Shown here piece after piece: positions 26,108-34,495 of a DNA stretch of 42,253 bases (position 1 is the stretch's first letter; the number at the start of each line of letters is the position of its first letter). A program made the translations under genes and the position numbers. The notes beneath the pieces were generated by a model, which ran no database searches, was not told the origin of the DNA, and saw nothing but the letters and a program-made list of their open reading frames with translations. The DNA is from Zetaproteobacteria bacterium CG_4_9_14_3_um_filter_54_145 (GTDB lineage: Bacteria; Pseudomonadota; Zetaproteobacteria; Mariprofundales; Mariprofundaceae): assembly GCA_002791575.1 (NCBI GenBank), contig PFXI01000051.1, positions 1 through 42,253 of the forward strand, given 5' to 3'.

Positions 26108-27031
26108 TTGATTTCCGGTATCGTGTTTCTAGACAAGCCGTATGGCTGGACATCGCGTCAGGCGGTGAATGCCATGATTCGTCTGTTTACCCTGCCCGGC
26201 GAGAAACGCATCAAGGCAGGACATGCAGGCACACTTGACCCGCTGGCCACAGGCATGTTGCCGATTCTGCTGGGTGAGGCGACCCGCTATGCCGAGATGG
26301 GTCTGAATGCAGATAAATCTTACCGGGTCAGCTTTGATCTCTCCTACCAGACGGATACACTGGACTGCGAGGGTGAGGTGGTTGCCCGTTTTGACGGGGT
26401 GGTGGAGCATTCGGCCCTGCAGCCGGTACTGGATGCGCATAGCGGTCCTATAGAACAGGTTCCGCCGGCTTACTCTGCCATTCGCATCGATGGCAAACGG
26501 GCCCACGCCATGGCCAGAAAGGGTGAGGATGTCATCATTCCGGCGCGTCCGGTTACCGTACATGCTATTAAACTGGTGGCATTTGATTTTCCGCAGCTGA
26601 CTCTGGATGTGGACTGCTCCAAAGGAACTTATATCCGCTCGCTGGCACGTGATATCGGTGAGGCGCTGGCTATGGGTGGTTGCGTGACTGCCTTGCGCAG
26701 GCTCTCCACGGGTGGCTGGCCGGAAGCGATGATGGTAACCATGGAGCAGTTGCAGGCCGAGCCGCAGGCGTGTGTGTTGCCGCTGGCGCAGTGGCTCAGG
26801 GAAATGCCGGAGGTCGCACTCGCAGAGGCTCTGGCAAGTCGTTTTGTGAAGGGGCAGCGGATTCAGTTGCCAACAGAGCCCGGTCAACCGGATCCGGGTG
26901 ATCAGGAGCTGCCTGTGCGTGTTTTTTCCGGTGAGCAGCTGCTCGGTACCGGTATACTCAAATCTGGACATCATCGCACGGTACTGCATCCTTCACGTAT
27001 CCTGCCATCGGCACAACAGAGGTATATATGA
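26108..27031 (+). CDS. truB: TruB, tRNA pseudouridine-55 synthase
   Basis: From TTG 26108 the product is 307 residues ([20 protein letters not shown]), matching the family start SG-x-x-x-x-DKP. The catalytic aspartate is D44 in [12 protein letters not shown]. Later landmarks are [39 protein letters not shown] and [18 protein letters not shown]. The open frame runs back to 25862 but that part overlaps nrnA out of frame and is not homologous. It modifies U55 of tRNAs. GTG 26123 is a less likely start. Confidence 0.95.
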   Translation: MISGIVFLDKPYGWTSRQAVNAMIRLFTLPGEKRIKAGHAGTLDPLATGMLPILLGEATRYAEMGLNADKSYRVSFDLSYQTDTLDCEGEVVARFDGVVEHSALQPVLDAHSGPIEQVPPAYSAIRIDGKRAHAMARKGEDVIIPARPVTVHAIKLVAFDFPQLTLDVDCSKGTYIRSLARDIGEALAMGGCVTALRRLSTGGWPEAMMVTMEQLQAEPQACVLPLAQWLREMPEVALAEALASRFVKGQRIQLPTEPGQPDPGDQELPVRVFSGEQLLGTGILKSGHHRTVLHPSRILPSAQQRYI

Positions 27032-27639
27032 CGGGCACAACAGATCAGGCGAACAAACTGAAAAAAAAGAATGGAATCATTCTCGTGGTTTCGTTGGCAT
27101 TGATGCTCCTTACCGGGCTGATCAGCGCTAACCAAACATCAACAACAGCACAGGAGAGTAGTGTGGGATTATTGAGCAAGGCGCCCCAGGCGGGTGATAA
27201 AGATATTCCGGCGGGTAATCATATCCGCATCGAGACAGAGAACGGTCCTGTCGTCATAGAACTCTATCCTGATGAGGCCCCGAACACAGTGGCTAATTTC
27301 AAGGCTCTGGCCGGAAAGGGTTACTACGATGGCCTTGTTTTTCACCGCGTAATTCCCGGCTTTATGGCTCAGGGCGGTGATCCGCTGGGTACAGGTACGG
27401 GTGGTCCCGGTTACAAGGTGAAAGCGGAGTTCAACAAGCACAAGCATCAACGCGGCACAGTGGCTATGGCGCGATCATCCGATCCCGACTCGGCCGGCAG
27501 CCAGTTTTATATCTGTTTCGGTCCTCAGCCGCACCTGGATGGCCAGTATACAGTATTCGGTCAGGTGATTGAGGGTATGGATGTTGTAGACCAGATCCGT
27601 CAGGGCGATGAGATGGTCAAGGTGAGCGTCGAGCCCTGA
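27028..27639 (+). CDS. Membrane-anchored cyclophilin-type peptidyl-prolyl isomerase
   Basis: A 203-residue protein with a Lys-rich head and one N-terminal transmembrane helix (about 16-34, [18 protein letters not shown]), then a cyclophilin domain (about 63-203). Active-site residues include R107 in [14 protein letters not shown], with later [21 protein letters not shown]. The domain would lie in the periplasm and assist folding. It overlaps truB by ATGA, so it is co-transcribed with the translation operon, an unusual place for a periplasmic foldase. The strong hairpin downstream ends the operon. Confidence 0.92.
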   Translation: MTGTTDQANKLKKKNGIILVVSLALMLLTGLISANQTSTTAQESSVGLLSKAPQAGDKDIPAGNHIRIETENGPVVIELYPDEAPNTVANFKALAGKGYYDGLVFHRVIPGFMAQGGDPLGTGTGGPGYKVKAEFNKHKHQRGTVAMARSSDPDSAGSQFYICFGPQPHLDGQYTVFGQVIEGMDVVDQIRQGDEMVKVSVEP

Positions 27640-27671
27640 CCTGATCCATGACCTGATCTATTGATATATCC

Positions 27672-27727
27672 CGGGGCTGTGCCTGCATTTATCGCTAACG
27701 ATAAACTGCAGACACGGCCCCGTTTTT
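27672..27727 (+). terminator. Long intrinsic terminator after the cyclophilin gene
   Basis: CGGGGCTGTG at 27672 starts a 51-nt hairpin closing with CGGCCCCG at 27722. About 23 base pairs form with one mismatch and one bulge around a CTAA loop, then TTTTT. Much longer than needed for termination; it ends the rimP-to-cyclophilin operon. Confidence 0.9.
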
Positions 27728-27900
27728 GTTTGTGGCCAAGCCTGTCGTGATTCATGAATGTATATCTGAGCAATCTCTTGCTCTCAATGCGGGTATGGCA
27801 TGTAGCTTTTATGCCAAATCCTGCGCACTTTAGCGGCCATGCGCTGCTCAAACATAGGCGATGCGGAACAAAGTAATGCTCCAGCCAGCTGTATGCCTGC

Positions 27901-27929
27901 TTGCATATGGCTGTCTGATCGTGTAAAAC
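27901..27929 (+). promoter_or_regulatory. Candidate sigma-70 promoter of the fatty-acid operon
   Basis: TTGCAT (27901-27906), 17-bp spacer, TAAAAC (27924-27929). Predicted start is near 27936. A GTCTG half-site lies in the spacer and a CAGAC half-site immediately follows the -10 element, an arrangement suited to repression. Confidence 0.5.
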
Positions 27930-27963
27930 AGACTATGTCTGTGCAAGCTGCAATTGCACAGAC
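27913..27963. promoter_or_regulatory. Array of GTCTG/CAGAC half-sites, candidate operator
   Basis: Four half-sites alternate in orientation: GTCTG 27913, CAGAC 27929, GTCTG 27937, CAGAC 27959. The last two belong to a perfect 10-bp inverted repeat, GTCTGTGCAA (27937-27946) and TTGCACAGAC (27954-27963), which could also form an RNA hairpin 12 nt before the ribosome-binding site. The binding protein is unknown. Confidence 0.5.
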
Positions 27964-27986
27964 GATGGGCAGAACAAGGAGCTGGT

Positions 27987-29321
27987 ATGGGCGCTGCTGT
28001 TGGTTCAGGAAAGCACAAGACCAGGCTCCGTGATGTGGTCGTGGTTGCGGGGCTGAGAACACCTCTGGGCAAGGTGGGCGGCGCGTTTGACAGGCTTGGT
28101 GCCGTGGAGCTGGGCAGCATGGCCATGCGCGAGCTGTTGGCCCGCTCAGCCGTCTCAGCTGAGGATGTCGATCAGGTCATTATCGGCAATGTCATACAGC
28201 CGGCGGAAGCTGCCAATATCGCACGCGTGATTGCGCTGACTGCCGGTATCCCGCAGCAGGTGCCGGCGCACACAGTACATCGCAACTGTGCTTCGGGTAT
28301 GCAGGCGATCACCGATGCGGCTGAAAAGATTCAACTGGGCCGGGCCGATGTCGTACTGGCCGGCGGGGTGGAGTCGATGACGCATGCGCCGCTGCTGTTT
28401 GATGATCGCTTTCGTGCCGCCATGGCCAAGTGGCCGCGCGCCAGAACCTTATCGAAAAAAATTACCACGCTGGCCGAATTGGCCCGCGCTCCATGGAAAC
28501 CGCGCATTGCACTGCTGGAAGGGTTGACCGATCCGACTGTCGGCATGGGCATGGGGCAGACAGCTGAAATACTGGCCCGCGAATTTGCTGTGACACGGGC
28601 AGAGCAGGATGCATATGCGCTGATGAGTCACCAGCGCGCTGATGGCTCCTGGAATGACGGCTGGTATGATGATGAGGCGATGCACCTGTTTGCACCGCCT
28701 TCTTTCGCCGATGTTCACCGCGATGAGGGCATACGTGCCGCTCAGACTATGGTGGCGCTGGCGAAGTTGAAGCCGGCTTTCGACCGGCCGCTTGGTACAG
28801 TGACAGCCGGTAACAGCTCGCAGATTACCGATGGTGCCGCCATGCTTGTGCTCAGTCACCGCGAAAAAGCCGAAGCGGAAGGGTGGCCGATTATGGGTTA
28901 CCTGCATGACTGGGCCTATACCGGTTGTGATCCGGCCCGTATGGGCTTGGGGCCGGTATTTGCCACACAGCGACTGCTGGCATCCAGTGGTCACAGCATG
29001 AGCGATATCAGCCGTATGGAGATCAATGAAGCCTTTGCCGTGCAGGTGCTGGCATGTCTGAAAGCAATGGACTCCGCTGCGTTTGCTGCCGAGAAACTGG
29101 GTGGAAGCGCCCTCGGTGTGCCGGATATGGATCGACTGAATGTGCACGGTGGGGCAATTGCCATGGGTCATCCTGTTGGTGTGACCGGTGCACGGTTGGT
29201 GCTGACGCTGCTCAGGCAGTTGCAGCGGGATACAGGCGGTGGATTGGCGATCGGTACACTCTGTATCGGTGGCGGACAGGGTGGAGCGGTACTGCTCGGG
29301 AGTGAACCATGCAAGTCGTAA
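27987..29321 (+). CDS. Acetyl-CoA acyltransferase (thiolase)
   Basis: A 444-residue thiolase. Catalytic Cys101 lies in HRNCASGMQ, His395 in GHPVG and Cys426 in CIGGGQGG; NEAFA is also present. The ATG at 27987 is chosen because AAGGAG lies 5 nt upstream; the reading frame extends back 11 codons without support. The enzyme would cleave 3-ketoacyl-CoA in beta-oxidation, or condense in the reverse direction. It precedes a FadB/FadJ-type gene by -13 nt (overlap), so the two probably form one complex. FadA and FadI types cannot be told apart here. Confidence 0.93.
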   Translation: MGAAVGSGKHKTRLRDVVVVAGLRTPLGKVGGAFDRLGAVELGSMAMRELLARSAVSAEDVDQVIIGNVIQPAEAANIARVIALTAGIPQQVPAHTVHRNCASGMQAITDAAEKIQLGRADVVLAGGVESMTHAPLLFDDRFRAAMAKWPRARTLSKKITTLAELARAPWKPRIALLEGLTDPTVGMGMGQTAEILAREFAVTRAEQDAYALMSHQRADGSWNDGWYDDEAMHLFAPPSFADVHRDEGIRAAQTMVALAKLKPAFDRPLGTVTAGNSSQITDGAAMLVLSHREKAEAEGWPIMGYLHDWAYTGCDPARMGLGPVFATQRLLASSGHSMSDISRMEINEAFAVQVLACLKAMDSAAFAAEKLGGSALGVPDMDRLNVHGGAIAMGHPVGVTGARLVLTLLRQLQRDTGGGLAIGTLCIGGGQGGAVLLGSEPCKS

Positions 29322-31411
29322 CGCTGATTCGCCATGATGTTGAAACGCGCCTGCATTTTGAGCGCAGTGACAAGTCGGTCAATGTGCTGGACGAGAGATG
29401 CATGAGCCAGCTGGAGCTGCATCTGGATGCGCTGGAAGCCGACCCACCGGCCCTGCTGGTGCTGGAGAGCGGCATGCCGGGCTCATTTATTGCCGGTGCC
29501 GATCTTGCCATGATTGCAGGTGTGAGCGAGCAGGCGGTTGCCACGGCGATGGCCGAGCGCGGGCAGGCGCTGTGTCGGCGCATTGAAGTGCTGCCATCGG
29601 TGTCGATTGCCATGGTGCATGGTGCCTGTATGGGCGGCGGACTGGAGCTGGCGCTCGCCTGCGATTATATCGTGGCTGTGGATGATAAAAAAACAGTACT
29701 GGCTCTGCCAGAAATAAAAATCGGTATCCATCCCGGTTTTGGTGGTTGTGTACGCCTGCCCAGGCGTGTGGGTTGGGTCAAAGCCGCAGAGATGATTCTG
29801 TCCGGCAGTGGCCTCAATGCAGAGCGTGCCCATCGCGCTGGTCTTGTGGCACTCACGGCCAGGCCGGAGCAGTGCGATGACGCAATTGCTTACCTGATGA
29901 AACGGGGAAAGATCAAATCACGGCCACTTCATCCATGGTGGTTGCGTTTGTGGCCGGCCAGGGTGCTCTTCTTTCAACAGGTGGAGAAAAGGGCCATGGC
30001 CCGTTTTGCCCATCTCAATGTGGAAGCGAGCTATCCGGCTGTGCCGGCGGCGATTGCGCTGCTCAGGGAAACTGTCGGCATGAGCGATGGTCTGGCGCTG
30101 GCGCGCGAGGCCGAATCACTCGGGCGCCTGGCCATCACGCCGACCTGCAAAAATCTGATTCGCGTATTTCATCTGGGCGAGTCGCTGAAAAAACAGGATG
30201 CAGCAAAACGCGGTCGCGATGCGGTATCGGAGATGAAAAAAGCGGCAGTTTATGGTGCCGGTGTTATGGGCAGTGGTATCGCCTGGGTGGCATCACAGAC
30301 CATGGATGTGGATCTGCATGAAGTAGCGGCTGAGCCGCTCGGTCGCGGTATGAAGGGTATCTCACGACTGGCGATGCGGAGGGGACGCGAGCATGCGAAA
30401 CGTATGTCGCGCATTCGACCGGTGCTCGATGAGAGCGGCTTGAGTGATGTCGATGTGGTGATTGAAGCGGTGCTGGAAGAGATCAAGGTCAAACGCCAAC
30501 TATGGGGCTCTCTGGGTAAACATGTGGCAAAAGATGCGCTGCTGCTCTCCAATACCTCCTCATTATCAATCACTGATATGCAATACCGCCGTGCCAATGC
30601 CGAGCGTATTGCCGGCTTACATTTTTTTAACCCGGCAGAAAAAATGCCGCTGGTCGAAGTGGTTGCCGGTGACAAGACCAGTGCCGAGACGCTGGATCGG
30701 GTGTGTGCACTGGCCGTGTCATGGGGTAAATATCCGATTGTGGTTGCTGATCGCCCCGGCTTTCTCGTTAATCGCTGCCTGATGCCCTATATGGTGGCTG
30801 CACTCAAGCTGCTGGAGGCGGGCGAGAAAATCACCCACATTGATGGTGCGCTCAAGCGCTTCGGTATGCCGATGGGGGCGTTTGAGCTGGCTGATCGGGT
30901 GGGGCTGGATATCTGCACACATGTAGGCACGCATCTGGGCGAAGCCCTGCCGGCAGTCGGCGAGCGTTTTGCCATGCCGGATTGGTTTGCGCGCATGGCG
31001 GCAGATGGCATGTTGGGTGAAAAATCGGGCAAGGGCTTTTTTGTCTATGAACAGGGCAGACAGACAGAGCTGAATGCCGGGGTGAGCCATTACCTGCCTA
31101 TAGCCGCGGTGCGCGAGCATGAAGGCGCTGCTGAACTGGGTAGTGGTAAAGCACCGATGTCACGGAATCAGGTAGCGGATGCCTGTCTGATTCCAATGCT
31201 GGTGGAGGCGCTGGCCTGTCTTGATGAGCAGGTGGTGGATGATCCGGTACATCTGGATGCAGCATTTGTTTATGGTATCGGCTTTCCACCGTTCCGCGGT
31301 GGTCTGCTGCGATATTTTTCCGGCCGCGATATGGAAGCGCTGAAGCTGTCAATTACAGCTGCGGGGCTGCCTGTGCCGGCAAATCTGGCTCTGCTTGATG
31401 CGTTCCGCTGA
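29309..31411 (+). CDS. FadB/FadJ-type enoyl-CoA hydratase / 3-hydroxyacyl-CoA dehydrogenase
   Basis: The 700-residue bifunctional alpha subunit. The crotonase part (1-300) retains both catalytic glutamates, E113 (GGGLELAL) and E135 (LPEIKIG). The dehydrogenase part has the NAD motif GAGVMGSGIA (316-325), HFFNPAEKMPLVEVV with H438 and E450, and a C-terminal FGxGFPPFRGG-like site (YGIGFPPFRGG). All key residues are intact, so it should be active with the upstream thiolase. The start overlaps the thiolase gene; it uses TTG or ATG-context codons close together, with the first M at 29309. Confidence 0.93.
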   Translation: MQVVTLIRHDVETRLHFERSDKSVNVLDERCMSQLELHLDALEADPPALLVLESGMPGSFIAGADLAMIAGVSEQAVATAMAERGQALCRRIEVLPSVSIAMVHGACMGGGLELALACDYIVAVDDKKTVLALPEIKIGIHPGFGGCVRLPRRVGWVKAAEMILSGSGLNAERAHRAGLVALTARPEQCDDAIAYLMKRGKIKSRPLHPWWLRLWPARVLFFQQVEKRAMARFAHLNVEASYPAVPAAIALLRETVGMSDGLALAREAESLGRLAITPTCKNLIRVFHLGESLKKQDAAKRGRDAVSEMKKAAVYGAGVMGSGIAWVASQTMDVDLHEVAAEPLGRGMKGISRLAMRRGREHAKRMSRIRPVLDESGLSDVDVVIEAVLEEIKVKRQLWGSLGKHVAKDALLLSNTSSLSITDMQYRRANAERIAGLHFFNPAEKMPLVEVVAGDKTSAETLDRVCALAVSWGKYPIVVADRPGFLVNRCLMPYMVAALKLLEAGEKITHIDGALKRFGMPMGAFELADRVGLDICTHVGTHLGEALPAVGERFAMPDWFARMAADGMLGEKSGKGFFVYEQGRQTELNAGVSHYLPIAAVREHEGAAELGSGKAPMSRNQVADACLIPMLVEALACLDEQVVDDPVHLDAAFVYGIGFPPFRGGLLRYFSGRDMEALKLSITAAGLPVPANLALLDAFR

Positions 31412-31427
31412 ACCATGTGAGGGGCTT

Positions 31428-33179
31428 GTGCAGGTGCGGCGCGCCCGATGTCTCTCCGATCTGTTACTGGCGCCGCCGCCCGAGTGGCTGGATGCGCCGT
31501 TATTGCGTTTTCGTCAGCAGGATGGGGTATGGCATTCATGGTCCCGTATCCGTGTGCAGCAGGCGGTACTGCGTCTGGCCGCCTGGCTGGAGTTCAACGG
31601 CATAAAGCCGGGGGATCGGGTGGGTATTCTGGGGCATAACTGTCCCGAGTGGTATATTGCCGATTTCGCTATTTTGCGGCTGGGTGCTGTGACCGTTCCA
31701 GCCTATTTTACCGATCCTGCCGAGGCGGTGCAGTATGTGTATGCCGATGCCGCTGTTTCGATCATCTTTGTGGAAGAGGGTGAGCAGCAGGCGAAACTGA
31801 CAGGTATGACCACACCCTTACTCCCTTTTCATGGCGGAGAGAACAGTATCGCCGCTATTACTGCCGATGATGCATGGGATAACCGGCTGGCGGCAGCTTG
31901 CCCGCAACGCCAGGACCTGGCTACACTGATTTATACTTCGGGTACAACCGGTCACCCCAAGGGGGTGATGCTTACACACGGTAATCTGCTTTCCGATGTC
32001 GAAGCGGGCATTGGTGGCGTGCCGGTGTTTCCCGACGATCTGTTTCTCTCCTTTCTGCCGGCTTCTCATGCCTTTGAGCGTACGGTCGGCCACTTCCTGC
32101 CCAGCGCCTGTGGTGCCGAAATTGCCTACGCTGAATCGGTGACAACCCTGCTGCGCGATATGCCCGAAGTGCAGCCGACAATCATGATCTCGGTGCCGCG
32201 TCTGTATGAGAAAATTTATGCCGGCGTGCAGACCAGGCTGGCTGAGGGGAGTGTACTAAAGCGGGTTCTGTTTCAGCTTGCCCAGCATCTGGGTCTGGAG
32301 CGCTTTGAGCTGCGTCAGCAGGGCAGCGATCTGTCGGCCGGCAAGGCATGGTTGTGGGGTGTGCTCGATACACTGGTCAATGCCAAACTGCGCGACAAGA
32401 TGGGTGGCAGGATACGCACCTTTGTCTCCGGGGGTGCAGCCCTCTCGCCGGATATCGCCCGTTTCCTGCTGGCGGCCGGCATCGTTGTACTGCCCGGTTA
32501 CGGGCTGACGGAAACCTCTCCGGTATTGACGGTGAACCGGGCGACGAAAATCAAACCGGAAAGCGTAGGGCCGGCTCTGCCCGGTGTTGAACTGCGCTGT
32601 GCCGAAGACGGGGAACTGCTGGTCAAGGGGCCGATGGTCATGCAGGGCTACTGGCAGCAGCCGCAAGCTACCAGTGATGCATTTGATGCGGATGGCTGGC
32701 TGCATAGTGGTGATATTGTCGCCATGGATGATGACGGTTATCTGCGTATTATCGATCGCAAAAAGGAGATCATGGCTCTCTCCAATGGTGAGAAAGTGGC
32801 GCCGGCGGTGGTTGAGCAGCATATCACCAGTAATCCGTGCATTATGCAGGCGATGGTAATTGGTGACGGGCGCCCCTTTGTGGCGGCACTGGTCGTTGCT
32901 GACGAGGAGGGGCTTGGGCGGGCATGGCAGCAGATGCAGAAACAGCCGCTGCCGGCAGCGTGGCGTACGGACAGGGATGTTCAACTGTGGATGCTCGAGC
33001 GTATGCGCGCCGATGAGTATGATCTGGCCAGTTATATGCAGGTCAAACGATTCGCTTTTGTTGATGAGGCGTGGACGCAGGATAACGGCCTGCTGACGCC
33101 AACGCTGAAGCTCAAGCGGAGGAATATCAGTGAACGGTATGCCGGCCTGATCGAATCAATTTATGAGGAGCGGCCGTAA
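31428..33179 (+). CDS. Long-chain acyl-CoA synthetase (AMP-forming)
   Basis: From GTG 31428 about 583 residues; ATG 31398 or TTG 31395 would add 10-11 residues overlapping the FadB-like gene, and GAGG lies 5 nt before the GTG. AMP-binding motifs: YTSGTTGHPKGVMLTHGN, FVSGGAALSPDIARF, GYGLTETSPV, DGWLHSGDI and IDRKKEIMALSNGEKVAP. It resembles FAA1-type enzymes that activate fatty acids to acyl-CoA. Together with the two preceding genes it supplies activation plus three of the four beta-oxidation steps; no acyl-CoA dehydrogenase is in the window. Confidence 0.92.
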   Translation: MQVRRARCLSDLLLAPPPEWLDAPLLRFRQQDGVWHSWSRIRVQQAVLRLAAWLEFNGIKPGDRVGILGHNCPEWYIADFAILRLGAVTVPAYFTDPAEAVQYVYADAAVSIIFVEEGEQQAKLTGMTTPLLPFHGGENSIAAITADDAWDNRLAAACPQRQDLATLIYTSGTTGHPKGVMLTHGNLLSDVEAGIGGVPVFPDDLFLSFLPASHAFERTVGHFLPSACGAEIAYAESVTTLLRDMPEVQPTIMISVPRLYEKIYAGVQTRLAEGSVLKRVLFQLAQHLGLERFELRQQGSDLSAGKAWLWGVLDTLVNAKLRDKMGGRIRTFVSGGAALSPDIARFLLAAGIVVLPGYGLTETSPVLTVNRATKIKPESVGPALPGVELRCAEDGELLVKGPMVMQGYWQQPQATSDAFDADGWLHSGDIVAMDDDGYLRIIDRKKEIMALSNGEKVAPAVVEQHITSNPCIMQAMVIGDGRPFVAALVVADEEGLGRAWQQMQKQPLPAAWRTDRDVQLWMLERMRADEYDLASYMQVKRFAFVDEAWTQDNGLLTPTLKLKRRNISERYAGLIESIYEERP

Positions 33180-33230
33180 ACCGGCGGCACTGTAGCAAAG
33201 CTTGCCGGATGTGGCTGTATTCAGCATCTT

Positions 33231-33872
33231 GTGCCGATGCGTGAAACAGAGCCCCTGCTATCGACACGACCTGCCTGGCACTGGCTGGGTCGCCAGCCCT
33301 ATCTGCCGCTCTGGCATCAGATGCAACAGAGGGCCGCAGATATTGCTGCTGGATCTGCTGCTGAAGAGATTTGGGCCTGCGAGCATGACCCGGTCTATAC
33401 CACCGGTCGTCGCGGCATCGATAATCGCACGATGCGTGAATTGCCTGCTCAGTTGATCAGGATTGACCGAGGTGGTGAAACCACGTTTCACGGGCCGGGC
33501 CAGCTGTTGCTCTACCCGGTTATTGATTTGCGCAGGCGCAGCATCGGTGTGCGTGACTATGTCCATATGCTCGAGCACTCCTGTATTGATCTGCTGACTG
33601 CATTCGATATTGATGCCGGCAGGCGCTGCGGCTTTCCCGGCGTCTGGATCGGGTCGGGCAAGGTGGCAGCCCTGGGAATCCGTGTATCCAACGGTGTGGC
33701 TTATCATGGTATGGCATTGAACCTGGATGTGGATATGCATTGGTTTCAAGCTATCAAACCATGCGGTTTGACGCTCTCGGCGGTTAACGCCAGTGCCTGT
33801 GCCGAGCTGCCTTCGCCGGCCGATATGGCGGAAAACTGGAGCCGCCGTTTTGTATCGCTGTTGGCCGGGTAA
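33231..33872 (+). CDS. lipB: LipB, lipoyl(octanoyl) transferase
   Basis: A 213-residue LipB with RGGETTFHGPGQLLLYPV (80-97), the active-site lysine K144 in GKVAALGIRV and cysteine C178 in KPCGL. It transfers octanoate from acyl carrier protein to lipoate-dependent enzymes. Start is GTG 33231 or ATG 33237; neither has a clear Shine-Dalgarno. It stands alone, 51 bp after the acyl-CoA ligase. Confidence 0.93.
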   Translation: MPMRETEPLLSTRPAWHWLGRQPYLPLWHQMQQRAADIAAGSAAEEIWACEHDPVYTTGRRGIDNRTMRELPAQLIRIDRGGETTFHGPGQLLLYPVIDLRRRSIGVRDYVHMLEHSCIDLLTAFDIDAGRRCGFPGVWIGSGKVAALGIRVSNGVAYHGMALNLDVDMHWFQAIKPCGLTLSAVNASACAELPSPADMAENWSRRFVSLLAG

Positions 33873-33911
33873 ACGTATATTTATTTGACTGTATTTTGTG
33901 CCGGTTTCCCC

Positions 33912-33930
33912 TATAATGACTGCTGCAGTC
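33912..33930 (+). promoter_or_regulatory. dksA promoter -10 element abutting a palindrome
   Basis: A perfect TATAAT (33912-33917) is followed directly by GACTGC-T-GCAGTC (33918-33930), a 6-bp inverted repeat covering the expected start site. The nearest TTGACT (33886-33891 region) is about 21 bp upstream, too far, so the -35 element is unclear. Confidence 0.5.
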
Positions 33931-34025
33931 GTCTTATTTACAGCATAGAGAAGAGTCGCTAAGGTTCACGCCCTTTTTTAAGGTACTATCCATTTTTCGG
34001 ATAGGCGTATGCTGGAGGAGATATC

Positions 34026-34397
34026 ATGGCACTGACCAAGAAACAACTGGCTGATTTTGAAAAACAACTGGTGGATTGGAAATCTGAACTGGAAATCGGA
34101 CAGAGCGAGAATGTGCAGGCTATGACCGAGCAGGAGCAGACCTCGTTCCCGGATCCTACCGATCAGGCCAGTATGGAAATCGATCGCAATTTCGATCTGA
34201 AAATCAAGGATCGTGAACGCAGGCTGATCAAGAAAATCGATCAGGCAATTGCACGCATCAAGGATGGAGAGTTCGGCGAATGCGATGCATGCGGTGGTGC
34301 GATCAGTGCCAAACGTCTGGAGGCTCGTCCTGTCACGACGCTGTGCATTGAATGTAAAACTGCCCAGGAGCAGGAAGAGCGTACCCGCCTCGACTGA
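34026..34397 (+). CDS. dksA: DksA, RNA polymerase-binding transcription factor
   Basis: A 123-residue protein with the coiled-coil tip motif D43-P-T-D46-Q-A48 (equivalent to DxxDxA of E. coli DksA) and a C4 zinc finger (C86, C89, C107, C110). It binds the RNA polymerase secondary channel and mediates the stringent response with ppGpp. GGAGG precedes the ATG by about 7 nt. It is about 25 residues shorter than E. coli DksA (151), mostly at the N-terminus. It has its own promoter and terminator. Confidence 0.94.
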   Translation: MALTKKQLADFEKQLVDWKSELEIGQSENVQAMTEQEQTSFPDPTDQASMEIDRNFDLKIKDRERRLIKKIDQAIARIKDGEFGECDACGGAISAKRLEARPVTTLCIECKTAQEQEERTRLD

Positions 34398-34435
34398 ATG
34401 ATGGATTGAATAAATCCATTTGATATTCTGTTTTT

Positions 34436-34465
34436 AAAGCCCGCGCATAGTCGCGGGCTTTATTT
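34436..34465 (+). terminator. Intrinsic terminator after dksA
   Basis: AAAGCCCGCG (34436-34445) pairs perfectly with CGCGGGCTTT (34452-34461) over CATAGT; ATTT follows, and TTTTT precedes the stem. Separates dksA from dnaX. Confidence 0.92.
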
Positions 34466-34471
34466 GTGAAG

Positions 34472-34495
34472 CATGCAGGATAGAGTGCCTGCATG
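34472..34495 (+). promoter_or_regulatory. Stem-loop enclosing the dnaX ribosome-binding site and start codon
   Basis: CATGCAGG (34472-34479) and CCTGCATG (34488-34495) are perfect 8-bp complements around ATAGAGTG. The likely Shine-Dalgarno (AGGA) is in the 5' arm and the ATG at 34493 is the last part of the 3' arm, so the folded RNA would hide the start of dnaX. Confidence 0.55.

Larger units (their letters stand above)
27640..27986. other. 347-bp intergenic region upstream of the thiolase gene
   Basis: Contains a duplicated TGACCTGATC (about 27636-27656), the operon terminator (27672-27727), a candidate sigma-70 promoter (27901-27929) and an array of GTCTG/CAGAC half-sites (27913-27963). 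Another imperfect hairpin (AGCCA ... TGGCT enclosing TATGC/GCATA) lies just before the promoter. No coding sequence is supported. Confidence 0.75.

Noticed and set aside
26129-26989. 286-codon open frame antisense to truB
   Set aside because: truB has clear catalytic and fold motifs on the opposite strand; the antisense product shows none.
28449-29171. 240-codon open frame antisense to the thiolase gene
   Set aside because: Overlaps the thiolase active-site coding region; composition is that of reverse-strand noise in a coding gene.
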